A stretch of 64,000 nt of DNA from the NCBI RefSeq assembly GCF_024159265.1, contig NZ_JAMYWY010000001.1, positions 5,704,001 through 5,768,000 on the forward strand. Reading direction: 5' to 3'. The position numbers were made by a program, and so were the translations under genes. The notes below the pieces were generated by a model that did no database searches, was not told where the DNA came from, and was given only the letters and a program-made list of their open reading frames with translations. This stretch comes from Paenibacillus sp. 1781tsa1. Lineage in GTDB: Bacteria > Bacillota > Bacilli > Paenibacillales > Paenibacillaceae. Positions 44,377-52,117 of this stretch are shown here, one piece after another; the first letter of the stretch is position 1, and every line of letters starts with the position of its first letter.

Positions 44377-45413
44377 CTGTCTACTCGATTCTTAATAAAT
44401 TTACTCGTAGGAGAGTATTGATCGTGACTACGCCGAACATCTTCCGTATCCATTTGAATATATCTGCGCATGGTGCGAATATCAGACCATCCGCCCATCT
44501 TCTGAATAGTAAACGGATCAGCTCCGTTAATGACCATAGCTCGCGCCCATGTGTGCCGATAGACGTGCGCGGTCATCTTCTTCCCTTCAACGCCTGCCTT
44601 CTCACCGTGATACTTCAACCTCTTATTAAATTGGTTCGCCGATACTGGGTCACCGAAGCATGAAAGGAATATCCGATCCGTAGTAAAGTGTTGTCGGTTT
44701 TCCTCTATAAGCTGCAGAAGTAACTTCGCCACTGCCGCAGAGAACGGAACCATGCGCGGCTTACGGTTTTTATTGGCCTCACCGGATAAAGTAATAAACC
44801 GCGTCTGAAAATCGATGTCACCAATCCGTAGTCCGAGCATTTCAGAAACGCGGCAACCACTATCGAGCATCAACATAATGCCGACATAATCGCGAAATCC
44901 CACGAAGTCCCTACGATTCGGTTGTGCTAAGATGGCAATAATCTCTTCATCCGTCAGACAATTCGTTAAGTCTACGTCTTGGCGCAGCAACTTCACTTTG
45001 CTTATCGGATTAAACTCGATTAAGTCATCGCGCTCAAGCTGATTGAAGATTGCTTTTAGCGTGCGTATACGAATGTTAATGGTCGTATCCGATAAGCCTA
45101 CACGTTGCCCCTCCGTTGGTATGTGCTTATGTCCTTCGTATCGGACCCGATCGTACTTCATATACGAAATGTGGTCCCGAATAGTGCTGACCTCGATATG
45201 CTCAATTAACGTGATATCCGGATGGAACTCGTTAAGCCATTTCACGAAGTATCCGTAATGTTTCGTGTAATCCTTAAGGGTGCTTTCGCGTAACCCCTCC
45301 ACTTTCTTTGCGTTGGTTACAAAATCCAGTGCTTGCTCTAATGTGAGCTCCGGGAACAACTTTACATCACGCGCGCCGACCGGAGCACGTCGTTCTCGCT
45401 TCTTTAACGCCAT
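44373..45413 (-). CDS. Tyrosine recombinase 1 (integrase)
   Basis: The 346-residue enzyme has a full catalytic set: R188 in SGCRVSE, K in EANKNRK, H283-x-x-R286 in AHVYRH, W309 and the nucleophile Y318. It is the gene closest to attR and therefore the likely integrase. Its ribosome site GGAGGTC is the 3' arm of a strong hairpin upstream, so expression may be limited by both termination and site masking. Confidence 0.9.
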   Translation of the reverse strand: MALKKRERRAPVGARDVKLFPELTLEQALDFVTNAKKVEGLRESTLKDYTKHYGYFVKWLNEFHPDITLIEHIEVSTIRDHISYMKYDRVRYEGHKHIPTEGQRVGLSDTTINIRIRTLKAIFNQLERDDLIEFNPISKVKLLRQDVDLTNCLTDEEIIAILAQPNRRDFVGFRDYVGIMLMLDSGCRVSEMLGLRIGDIDFQTRFITLSGEANKNRKPRMVPFSAAVAKLLLQLIEENRQHFTTDRIFLSCFGDPVSANQFNKRLKYHGEKAGVEGKKMTAHVYRHTWARAMVINGADPFTIQKMGGWSDIRTMRRYIQMDTEDVRRSHDQYSPTSKFIKNRVDR

Positions 45414-45421
45414 AACAAAAA

Positions 45422-45467
45422 GACCTCCATAACGTAATTAGTACGAAACTAATACGTCATAGAGGTC
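45422..45467 (-). terminator. Hairpin with T-run just before the integrase start
   Basis: On the minus strand GACCTC, ACGT and ATTAGT pair with ACTAAT, ACGT and GAGGTC around TTCGT, followed by TTTTT and then the ATG of recombinase 1. It looks like a terminator for read-through from erpA that also covers the integrase Shine-Dalgarno. The rest of the gap up to 45632 holds short inverted repeats (TGAAATG/CATTTCA near 45484) that may be recombinase sites. Confidence 0.7.
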
Positions 45468-45632
45468 GTGATTCACAACCCTGAAATGCCATTTCAAGGA
45501 TTGATAACGTTCATCGTCCGGGGTTGTTAACCTACCGAAATACCTGCGCAATTCACAATCTGCACCGTTAAGGCTACCGTTAAAGGCTTGCGTCCGTCGA
45601 GCGTCCTATAACACGCTCAAACCCGCGCCAGA

Positions 45633-45728
45633 TTAACAATCCTTATCCGGCACACCCGCATCTTCCTTCGTACGGAAAGAAGATCCACAGCCACAAGTAG
45701 CTACCGCGTTCGGGTTATGAATGGTGAA
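45633..45728 (-). repeat. attR direct repeat within erpA
   Basis: Matches attL (28363-28458) at 95 of 96 positions. It forms the last 31 codons and stop of the intact erpA, so integration rebuilds the gene's end. Confidence 0.92.
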
Positions 45729-45989
45729 GCCACCCGACATACCGGACTCTTCAAAATCAATTTCAAGTCCGTTCAGATATTTCAGGTTTTCCTTCTCGAC
45801 TACAACCTTCATGTTCTGAATATCCATATACAGGTCCTCATCGGACTCTTTATCATCAAAGCCCATGGCGTACGAAAATCCGGTGCAACCGCCCGGTGCT
45901 ACGCCAAGACGCAGGAACATACCAGGTGTCTCTTGCTGTGCAAGCATCTCTTTCAATCTGTCAGCAGCCGTTTCGCTGATGTTAATCAT
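45633..45989 (-). CDS. erpA: Iron-sulfur cluster insertion protein ErpA/HesB family
   Basis: This 118-residue A-type carrier hands Fe-S clusters to apo-proteins. The metal ligands are C35 in GGCTGF, and C99 and C101 in TCGCGSSF. The start follows AAAAGGAGAGTGACC. The gene is intact despite carrying the element at its 3' end, because the element supplies or keeps an identical tail. A SigA promoter lies about 260 bp upstream and a family A repeat fills the leader. Confidence 0.95.
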   Translation of the reverse strand: MINISETAADRLKEMLAQQETPGMFLRLGVAPGGCTGFSYAMGFDDKESDEDLYMDIQNMKVVVEKENLKYLNGLEIDFEESGMSGGFTIHNPNAVATCGCGSSFRTKEDAGVPDKDC

Positions 45990-46021
45990 GCCAGGTCACT
46001 CTCCTTTTTCATATAAAATCA

Positions 46022-46224
46022 TGTTCAAAACGCTTTTCAGTACCAAGAAGATGGGATGAAGATAGAAATGGAGTAGCGGAGCGTAGGCAAAACTACGTGA
46101 GCAACTAAAATGTTTCCAAAGGAAACATACTTCGTAAGCCTCCCGCTTATTTCGGCTGAATCCCATATTCGATGCTGAGATGCCGCTAGGCATCCTTCGT
46201 AATCAAAAGTGTACTTTTTGAACA
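46022..46224 (+). repeat. Interspersed repeat family A, copy 2, in the erpA leader
   Basis: This 203-bp unit is clearly similar to 10993-11200, with ends TGTTCAAAA and CTTTTTGAACA and the internal ATGTTTCC AAA GGAAACAT hairpin. It lies wholly between the erpA promoter and the erpA start codon (33 bp away). Confidence 0.8.
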
Positions 46225-46247
46225 ACCTTTCATTAACTCTTCTTTAA

Positions 46248-46276
46248 ATTATACTCCACCCCGTCAAGGGTCTCAA
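46248..46276 (-). promoter_or_regulatory. erpA promoter
   Basis: TTGAGA (46276-46271), a 17-bp spacer and TATAAT (46253-46248) on the minus strand. The predicted leader is about 250 nt and contains repeat family A. Confidence 0.7.
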
Positions 46277-46330
46277 GTCATGTTTGCCTCTTTCCGCGTT
46301 CCCCCTGTACTCCTTTTTCTTCCCAGTGTA

Positions 46331-46359
46331 TTGAACCCCCGGGACACGAGGTTTATAAT
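46331..46359 (+). promoter_or_regulatory. Candidate mqnE promoter
   Basis: TTGAAC (46331-46336), 17 bp and TATAAT (46354-46359). It predicts a leader of nearly 300 nt before mqnE, with small hairpins (GACTGC/GCAGTC) but no RNA family I recognise. Confidence 0.7.
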
Positions 46360-46657
46360 GAATAGGTGGTCGCACTGAAATGTCGTTATTTTGTCATGAC
46401 TTATTCAGACGATGGTCATAATTGGAGTTGTAATTTTTTTCACATTTCGAGACTGCAACGCAGTCCCCAATGCATATATGAGTCAACAGACTCCATTTTT
46501 TGAAAAAATTTAGCTTTCATATGCAGCAACACGCTGCACCGGGTAAATAAGAGTTAGTCCAACTAAGAAGGCGGCAGTTGACCGCATCTTTTCTATGTAG
46601 TTCTGTATGCAGATCCTACACACAACTCAAATCCGGTTAAGAACAGGAGGAAACAAT

Positions 46658-47764
46658 ATGTCTACATTGGTAACACCGTTCACAGACAAAAGAATGGCTG
46701 AGATCGTTGAGAAAGTGCAGAACGGCGTAAGGCTGAGCGTAGAAGATGGCGTATATCTGTATGAAACAGATGATCTGCTGACTTTGGGCCAGCTGGCCAA
46801 TGAGGCCAACCTGCGGAAGAATGGCAAGAAAGTATATTTCATCGAGAACATGAGTCTTTACTTTACGAACGTATGTGAAGCCCACTGCGCTTTTTGTAAT
46901 TTCCGCAAAGACCAGGGTGAAGAAGGCTCTTATACATTATCCGGTCAGGAAATGATTGATTATGTGGAACAGCATATTCATCCGGGCGTACGTGAGTTCC
47001 ATATCGTAGGCGGACATAACAACCATGTTCCTTTTCAATATTATGTCGATTCCCTGCGCGCTTTAAACGAGAAATATCCGGATGTTACACTGAAAGCTTA
47101 CACGGCAGCCGAGATTGATTTCTTCACCCGGATTAGCGGACTCAGCATCAGAGAAGTTCTGCAAGAGCTGCAAAAAGCAGGTCTGAAAACATTGACTGGT
47201 GGCGGCGCTGAGATTCTGTCCGATGAATATCGCAAAAAAATGCGTGTAGACAAAGCCAACGTGGACCGTTATCTTGAGGTGCACCGCACAGCTCATGAGC
47301 TCGGCATGCGTACACATACTACGATGTTGTATGGATCGATCGAATCCTATGAGGATCGCGTTAACCATATGGTGCAGATTCGTGAATTGCAAGACGAAAC
47401 CAACGGATTTATGGTCTTTATCCCGCTTTCCATGCAGCCAAAAAGTAAAAACGCGAGCATTATGCGTCGTAATTCGGCTTATGAGGATCTCAAAACAATT
47501 GCGATTAGCCGTCTGATGTTGGATAACATCGATCATATCAAAGCATACTTCATTAACATCGGTCCACAGCTGACTCAAGTCGCTCTTGGTTTCGGTGCTT
47601 CGGATGCACACGGTACGATCGTTCGGGAACGGATTAGTCATGCGGCGGGTGCACTCACACCTGAAGGCCTTACACGTAAAGAGCTTATATGGCTCATTAA
47701 GGGTGCAGGACGTATTCCCGTAGAACGTGATACGTTCTACAATGAAATTCAAGTGTACGAATAG
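46658..47764 (+). CDS. mqnE: Aminofutalosine synthase MqnE
   Basis: This 368-residue radical SAM enzyme joins adenosyl and carboxyvinyl-oxybenzoate in the futalosine pathway to menaquinone. The cluster motif is C73, C77, C80 in CEAHCAFC. Later motifs FHIVGGHNN and TGGGAEILSD fit MqnE. The start follows AACAGGAGGAAAC; an upstream in-frame ATG is rejected. The presence of MqnE indicates that this organism makes menaquinone by the futalosine route, as Paenibacillus does. Confidence 0.94.
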   Translation: MSTLVTPFTDKRMAEIVEKVQNGVRLSVEDGVYLYETDDLLTLGQLANEANLRKNGKKVYFIENMSLYFTNVCEAHCAFCNFRKDQGEEGSYTLSGQEMIDYVEQHIHPGVREFHIVGGHNNHVPFQYYVDSLRALNEKYPDVTLKAYTAAEIDFFTRISGLSIREVLQELQKAGLKTLTGGGAEILSDEYRKKMRVDKANVDRYLEVHRTAHELGMRTHTTMLYGSIESYEDRVNHMVQIRELQDETNGFMVFIPLSMQPKSKNASIMRRNSAYEDLKTIAISRLMLDNIDHIKAYFINIGPQLTQVALGFGASDAHGTIVRERISHAAGALTPEGLTRKELIWLIKGAGRIPVERDTFYNEIQVYE

Positions 47765-47891
47765 GATATAGGTAGAACACACCCTCTACAATCAATATTG
47801 CAACCGCACCACTCCAGAACGCAGCTTTCATGTTAGGAAGACGTTTGAATTCGGGTGGTGCAAACTGCTGAATAATATCTTCAATTTTCAA
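47697..47891 (-). CDS. Possible small membrane protein opposite the mqnE end
   Basis: A 64-residue frame with a TTG start begins MKIEDIIQQFAPPEFKRLP, with one TM segment (FWSGAVAILIVEGVFYLY). The ribosome site is weak. It overlaps the mqnE 3' end by 68 bp. The N-terminal part reads like a real protein, but the overlap lowers confidence. Confidence 0.4.
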   Translation of the reverse strand: MKIEDIIQQFAPPEFKRLPNMKAAFWSGAVAILIVEGVFYLYPIRTLEFHCRTYHVLREYVLHP

Positions 47892-47925
47892 TGCCTACTT
47901 TTCAACTAATCAAATCCTAACAAAA

Positions 47926-47955
47926 GGAGCAGCTATGTTTTTGCATAGCTGCTCC
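47926..47955. terminator. Perfect 12-bp hairpin between mqnE and yutJ
   Basis: GGAGCAGCTATG pairs with CATAGCTGCTCC around TTTTTG. The minus-strand side is followed by TTTTG, the plus side is not T-rich. It may be a terminator or a processing signal. Confidence 0.55.
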
Positions 47956-48006
47956 ACAGTTTACAGCCCCATTTCAGTGGGACTGATGCAGAAAGGAAGC
48001 CGAGTC

Positions 48007-49068
48007 ATGAAAAATTTTGTCATTCTTGGAGGCGGTTATGGCGGCCTCACCATCATCAAGGAACTTCTGGAAGGTAAGATTCCATCCGATACACAGATTA
48101 TTTTGGTGGACCGCAGCCCCTTTCAGGGATTAAAGACCGAATATTACGCACTCGCAGCAGGAACCGTATCCGATTATGACCTGCGTATCCAATTTCCAGT
48201 GAACGATAAAGTCACTTACCGTTATGGAGAAGTTACTTCCATTGACCTGGAACAGCGTCAGATTGAATTTGAAGGCCAAGACCCGCTTGAATACGATAAA
48301 CTTGTTATTGGACTGGGTTGTACAGACCGTTTCCACAACACACCAGGCGCTGAAGACTACAGCTGTACCATTCAGAGCTTTAGCAAAACACGTGAGACTT
48401 ACCTGCGACTTAATGAAGTCAAAGCCTATGGCAACGTGCATATTGTAGGCGGTGGATTAAGTGGTGTCGAGATGGCAGCCGAACTTCGTGAGAGCAGACC
48501 GGATCTCAACATCAGCATTCTGGATCGTGGTGAACGTGTATTATCCGCTTTCCCGCAACGTCTGTCCGTGTATGTGCATGAATGGTTCAACGAACATCAG
48601 GTAGAGACACGCGGACATATCGCCATTTCACGCGTTGAACCTAATGCCATCTATAACCGGGATGAACAGATCCTAACGGATGCTGTTGTCTGGACGGCAG
48701 GCATTCAGCCTGTAAAAGTGGTACAGGATCTGGACGTGACCAAAGATCCCCAAGGTCGTGTCGTCCTGAATGAATACTACCAAATCCCGGAATATACCGA
48801 TGTATATGTGGTTGGTGACTGTGCCAGTGTGCCTTATGCACCTAGCGGTCAAGCTGCGGAAGTACAGGGTGAGCAGATCGCCCATATTCAGCATGCCCTC
48901 TGGAAAGGCGAAAAGCCCAATCCACATCCACTCAAGCTTCGTGGCACACTCGGTGCACTCGGCAAGAAGTCTGGGTTTGGGCTGATGGGCAAAACGTCTA
49001 TGATGGGACGTGTACCTCGTATTTTGAAAAGTGGTGTGCTCTGGATGTCCAAGCGCCATCTCGGTTAG
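48007..49068 (+). CDS. yutJ: NADH dehydrogenase-like flavoprotein YutJ
   Basis: The 353-residue pyridine-nucleotide-disulfide-oxidoreductase has GGGYGGLTI near residue 8, VGGGLSGVEMAAEL near 147 and VVGDCASVPYA near 278. It matches NDH-2-like YutJ of Bacillus, which lies next to yuzB and yutI just as here. The start follows GAAAGGAAGCC. It ends tail to tail with yuzB, overlapping by four bases. Confidence 0.9.
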   Translation: MKNFVILGGGYGGLTIIKELLEGKIPSDTQIILVDRSPFQGLKTEYYALAAGTVSDYDLRIQFPVNDKVTYRYGEVTSIDLEQRQIEFEGQDPLEYDKLVIGLGCTDRFHNTPGAEDYSCTIQSFSKTRETYLRLNEVKAYGNVHIVGGGLSGVEMAAELRESRPDLNISILDRGERVLSAFPQRLSVYVHEWFNEHQVETRGHIAISRVEPNAIYNRDEQILTDAVVWTAGIQPVKVVQDLDVTKDPQGRVVLNEYYQIPEYTDVYVVGDCASVPYAPSGQAAEVQGEQIAHIQHALWKGEKPNPHPLKLRGTLGALGKKSGFGLMGKTSMMGRVPRILKSGVLWMSKRHLG

Positions 49069-49319
49069 TCGAGATCGAGCTCGTCCCAGACATCGGCTTC
49101 GGCAATTTTGGCCAGAATGGCGTTATATAGATCTTCCACTTTGTCCGTGATGACCACTTCACCATTCACCAGTGCAAATGGAGTCATAGAACATTGGCCA
49201 CAGTTGGTGAGGCAGCCGTATTCAATCACGTCATAGTCTGGATTTTCTTCCAGTTGATCCATGACTTCATCTGTGCCAAAATGCATATTGTTGGCACAAA
49301 ATTCAATAATCGGTCTCAT
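49065..49319 (-). CDS. yuzB: YuzB family protein (DUF1450)
   Basis: The 84-residue product has conserved Cys residues in EFCANN and in GCLTNCGQCS, recalling thioredoxin-like ferredoxin folds. The family's role is unknown; its conserved pairing with YutJ and YutI suggests redox or Fe-S work. Confidence 0.9.
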   Translation of the reverse strand: MRPIIEFCANNMHFGTDEVMDQLEENPDYDVIEYGCLTNCGQCSMTPFALVNGEVVITDKVEDLYNAILAKIAEADVWDELDLD

Positions 49320-49399
49320 GTAGGTTCACCTGCTTTGTTTGACCATTTTAATTTATGGCCATTTGTAATATAATATAGGAAGGAAAGGAGTTGAAAAAT

Positions 49400-49645
49400 A
49401 TGAGCGAAAACGCACAAGACACCATGTATGATGAGGTATCTGATGTTCTTGACAAGCTTCGTCCGTTCCTGCAACGCGATGGCGGTGACGTGGAACTGGT
49501 TGACGTGGAAGACGGCATCATTAAGCTGAAACTAGTCGGTGCCTGCGGCAGTTGCCCAAGCTCCACTATTACCTTAAAAGCCGGGATTGAACGCGCCCTT
49601 CTTGAAGAAGTTGAGGGTGTACAAGAAGTCGTACAAGTATTCTAA
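49400..49645 (+). CDS. yutI: NifU-like Fe-S scaffold YutI
   Basis: The 81-residue NifU C-terminal-type domain carries the CxxC cluster site in GACGSCPSS and the LRPFLQRDGGDVEL signature. It would carry an Fe-S cluster for transfer. The start at 49400 follows AAAGGAG; a TTG nine bases upstream overlaps the spacer. A strong terminator follows. Confidence 0.93.
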   Translation: MSENAQDTMYDEVSDVLDKLRPFLQRDGGDVELVDVEDGIIKLKLVGACGSCPSSTITLKAGIERALLEEVEGVQEVVQVF

Positions 49646-49669
49646 TCAATCCTTCACGAAATAAACCTC

Positions 49670-49711
49670 AAGAGCCTTTCGCTTCGCATGAAGCGGAGGG
49701 CTCTTTTTTTG
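49670..49711 (+). terminator. yutI terminator
   Basis: AGAGCC and CGCTTC pair with GAAGCG and GGCTCT, followed by seven T. Confidence 0.9.
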
Positions 49712-49791
49712 TGTACATATTCAGCGTTTCTATTTCATCTGTCCCCTAGACCCGCATCAACGAGCTTCAACGTCCAGTCCTATAACTCACC

Positions 49792-50577
49792 TTAAGTATC
49801 CTCGCGCTGTATGGTCGGACGAATCGGATCAAGTCCTCCAGATACATCCATAATGTTGCCTGTTATAAAATCGGAATGATCAAGGCATAGATACGTAATC
49901 ACTCGTGCGATATCTTCACCGCTGCCAGGACGCCCTCTTGGCGTTTCCTCGTCGGTGATGCCTGCCATTTCATCAATCGTTTTCTCTTTGTTGGCACCGC
50001 GAATATCTCCCGGGCATACCATGTTGACCGTAATTCCATAAGGAGCTTCCTCAACGGCGAGTGTCTTTGTAAAAGAGACCAGACCTACCTTGGCAGCCGC
50101 GTATACGGCGCGATGAGGCCATGATCTCGCTTCTCCAGCATGACTGAAGCCAAAATGGATAATGCGTCCCCATTGCTTGCGTCTCATCTCTGGCAATACA
50201 CGCTGATCCAGCAACATCGGTCCTAACAGATTTCCCTGCACAAGCATCTGGACCTCAGCTTCAGAATAATCCGCAAATAATCGTCGTTCACGGACAAATG
50301 GACCCGCGTTATTCACCAAAATATCAATGCTGCCCAGGTTGCCTTCCACCTGTTCAACCAATGAAGAGATATCTTCTACCTTGGATATATCAGCCTGGAT
50401 AGCAATACACCGCACACCCTTGGCTGTAATCTGAGCCCTTAAAGCCTCAGCTTCTACTCTGCTGTGTACATAGTTGAGGGCAATATGACATCCCTGATCT
50501 GCCAGACTGAGGGCCGTCATTTTACCAAGACCTTTGGCACTTCCCGTTATGAGGGCAATCTTTCCCTTCACGTTCAT
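49792..50577 (-). CDS. Short-chain dehydrogenase/reductase
   Basis: This 261-residue Rossmann enzyme has TGSAKGLGK, NNAG, catalytic Ser in FGFSHAG, and YAAAK. It resembles FabG- or FolM-type reductases; the substrate is not evident. The start chosen is the ATG directly after GAAGAGGGGG; an in-frame TTG 12 bases upstream is possible. It is divergent from the DUF2167 gene. Confidence 0.88.
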   Translation of the reverse strand: MNVKGKIALITGSAKGLGKMTALSLADQGCHIALNYVHSRVEAEALRAQITAKGVRCIAIQADISKVEDISSLVEQVEGNLGSIDILVNNAGPFVRERRLFADYSEAEVQMLVQGNLLGPMLLDQRVLPEMRRKQWGRIIHFGFSHAGEARSWPHRAVYAAAKVGLVSFTKTLAVEEAPYGITVNMVCPGDIRGANKEKTIDEMAGITDEETPRGRPGSGEDIARVITYLCLDHSDFITGNIMDVSGGLDPIRPTIQREDT

Positions 50578-50738
50578 CCCCCTCTTCAAAGAGCAGTCAC
50601 TATCCAGTATAAAAGATTTATCGTCCGCCTACAACTCGCTTATCCACAAGGAATTATCCACCTTTAATTCCAAATATATCTTGAATCAAATTGAACACCT
50701 ATGGTATTGTCGAGGATATAACCTGAAAGGACCTCTAC

Positions 50739-51743
50739 ATGAATATGATGAACAAAAGATGGATATCTTTTCTTACACTTCTAATGGTGAGTGTATTAAC
50801 AGTCTCCAGTGCCTTGCAGGTATCAGCGGCAAGTGAGAGTGACCAGGCACCTGATGAATACGATTGGATTAGTGGACCAGCATCGGTCTCTCTGGACGGT
50901 AAAGCCACACTCGAAGTCCCTGAAAGTCATTCCTTTCTGGATAAAGCCAATACCCAACGCTCGATACTTAACAGTGGTGGAAAACCTAACGGGAATGAAA
51001 TCGGAAGCCTGACCAGCAATAGCGAATCCGGCTCGTGGTATGTCGTGTTCGAGTACGTGAAGACAGGTCATATTCATGATGATGATCAAAATTTGAATGC
51101 CGAAGAACTGTTAAGCAGTTATATCCGAGGCACAGAAGAAGAGAACAGAGAGCTCGATCCTGAATATAGAACGTACATAACAGGTTGGGAAATTGAACCG
51201 GCATACGACAAGACCAAACATCAGTTAGTCTACTCCCTTGGTTTCAAGAATGCTGATCAGCAAGCCATGGTGAATTACAATGTAAAACTCCTGACACGCG
51301 AAGGGTACATTACAGCCATTCTGGTTATTGATACGGCCAACTTTCAACAGAGCCGCCAGGCATTCGAGGAAACCGTCCTTAATCAACTTCACATTAATGC
51401 AGGACATACCTACGAGGAATATAATGCTTCGACTGACAAAACATCCACCATAGGACTCAACAGCCTTCTGATGGGCGGAATCGGGTACACGGCTTCCCAA
51501 AAATTCAGCGCCCTTCTTTTGCTCAAAAAAGGATGGGCCTTAATCTTGGTTGTCGTTCTTGGGCTAATCGGTTGGATCAGATACAAAATCAAAAGTTCAC
51601 ACGGAGATGAAGAAAAACTCTCTCCCTCCGAGAGGACGTACTTGCAGGAAGCGGATGAACAGCAGCATGCTGATCAGAATGAATTATCCTACTACCGCCA
51701 ATCTGGACATCACTCCAATACTGATACATCAGAAAAACTTTGA
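50739..51743 (+). CDS. DUF2167 membrane protein
   Basis: The 334-residue product has a signal peptide (to about residue 30), an extracytoplasmic DUF2167 domain (YDWISGPASVSL, SWYVVFEYVKTGHIHDDDQN, GWEIEPAYD), one TM helix near 265-285 and a charged cytoplasmic tail. The function is unknown. The start follows GAAAGGACC. Confidence 0.85.
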   Translation: MNMMNKRWISFLTLLMVSVLTVSSALQVSAASESDQAPDEYDWISGPASVSLDGKATLEVPESHSFLDKANTQRSILNSGGKPNGNEIGSLTSNSESGSWYVVFEYVKTGHIHDDDQNLNAEELLSSYIRGTEEENRELDPEYRTYITGWEIEPAYDKTKHQLVYSLGFKNADQQAMVNYNVKLLTREGYITAILVIDTANFQQSRQAFEETVLNQLHINAGHTYEEYNASTDKTSTIGLNSLLMGGIGYTASQKFSALLLLKKGWALILVVVLGLIGWIRYKIKSSHGDEEKLSPSERTYLQEADEQQHADQNELSYYRQSGHHSNTDTSEKL

Positions 51744-51826
51744 CCTATGTTGTGACTTATGTTGATCCATGCTTCAGCACAGACTTAGGGAGTGGCTGTT
51801 CAAAAGTTGCACCTTGCTCTAAGCCC

Positions 51827-52019
51827 TAATGAACCTACCGCACCTTAAAAGGCAGATCATCAACGGTTGCAAGATTTAACGAACCTCTCTAACGCTAATT
51901 CGTCATAAAAGGGCTTAAAAACCTAAAAAATTGAGTAAATCGACGAAATAACGTCTCTGGGATTCGTTGGATCTCAGATCTGGGCATATGGGAGTGATTA
52001 GCGTGTGTCAGGTTCATTA
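51827..52019. repeat. Repeat family C, MITE-like unit
   Basis: Terminal inverted repeats TAATGAACCT and AGGTTCATTA enclose a second inverted pair (AACGAACCTCTCTAACG and the complement of CGTCTCTGGGATTCGTT). The whole could fold as one long hairpin. Only one copy is in the window. Confidence 0.6.
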
Positions 52020-52036
52020 AAACAAAATAACACTAA

Positions 52037-52083
52037 AAGAGGATGTCCTTCCGTCATATTCATGACTAAAGGGACATCCTCTT
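52037..52083 (-). terminator. metNIQ terminator
   Basis: AAGAGGATGTCC pairs with GGACATCCTCTT, 35 bp after the metQ stop on the minus strand. Confidence 0.85.
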
Positions 52084-52117
52084 CTTATAAGCTTTACATC
52101 ATATTATTCATATTGAA

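Larger units (their letters stand above)
28363..45728. mobile_element. Integrated phage-satellite-like element in the 3' end of erpA
   Basis: The ends are 96-bp direct repeats (28363-28458 and 45633-45728) differing at one synonymous position. Both equal the last 31 codons plus stop of erpA. Inside are two tyrosine recombinases, a Xre repressor, winged-helix proteins, a tape-measure protein, small-terminase-like proteins and a type I toxin. No large terminase, portal, capsid, holin/endolysin pair or DNA polymerase is visible. Base composition differs clearly from the flanks: GC-rich phage-like genes with an AT-rich cargo gene. A satellite needing a helper phage is the best reading; a decayed prophage is the alternative. 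Confidence 0.85.
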
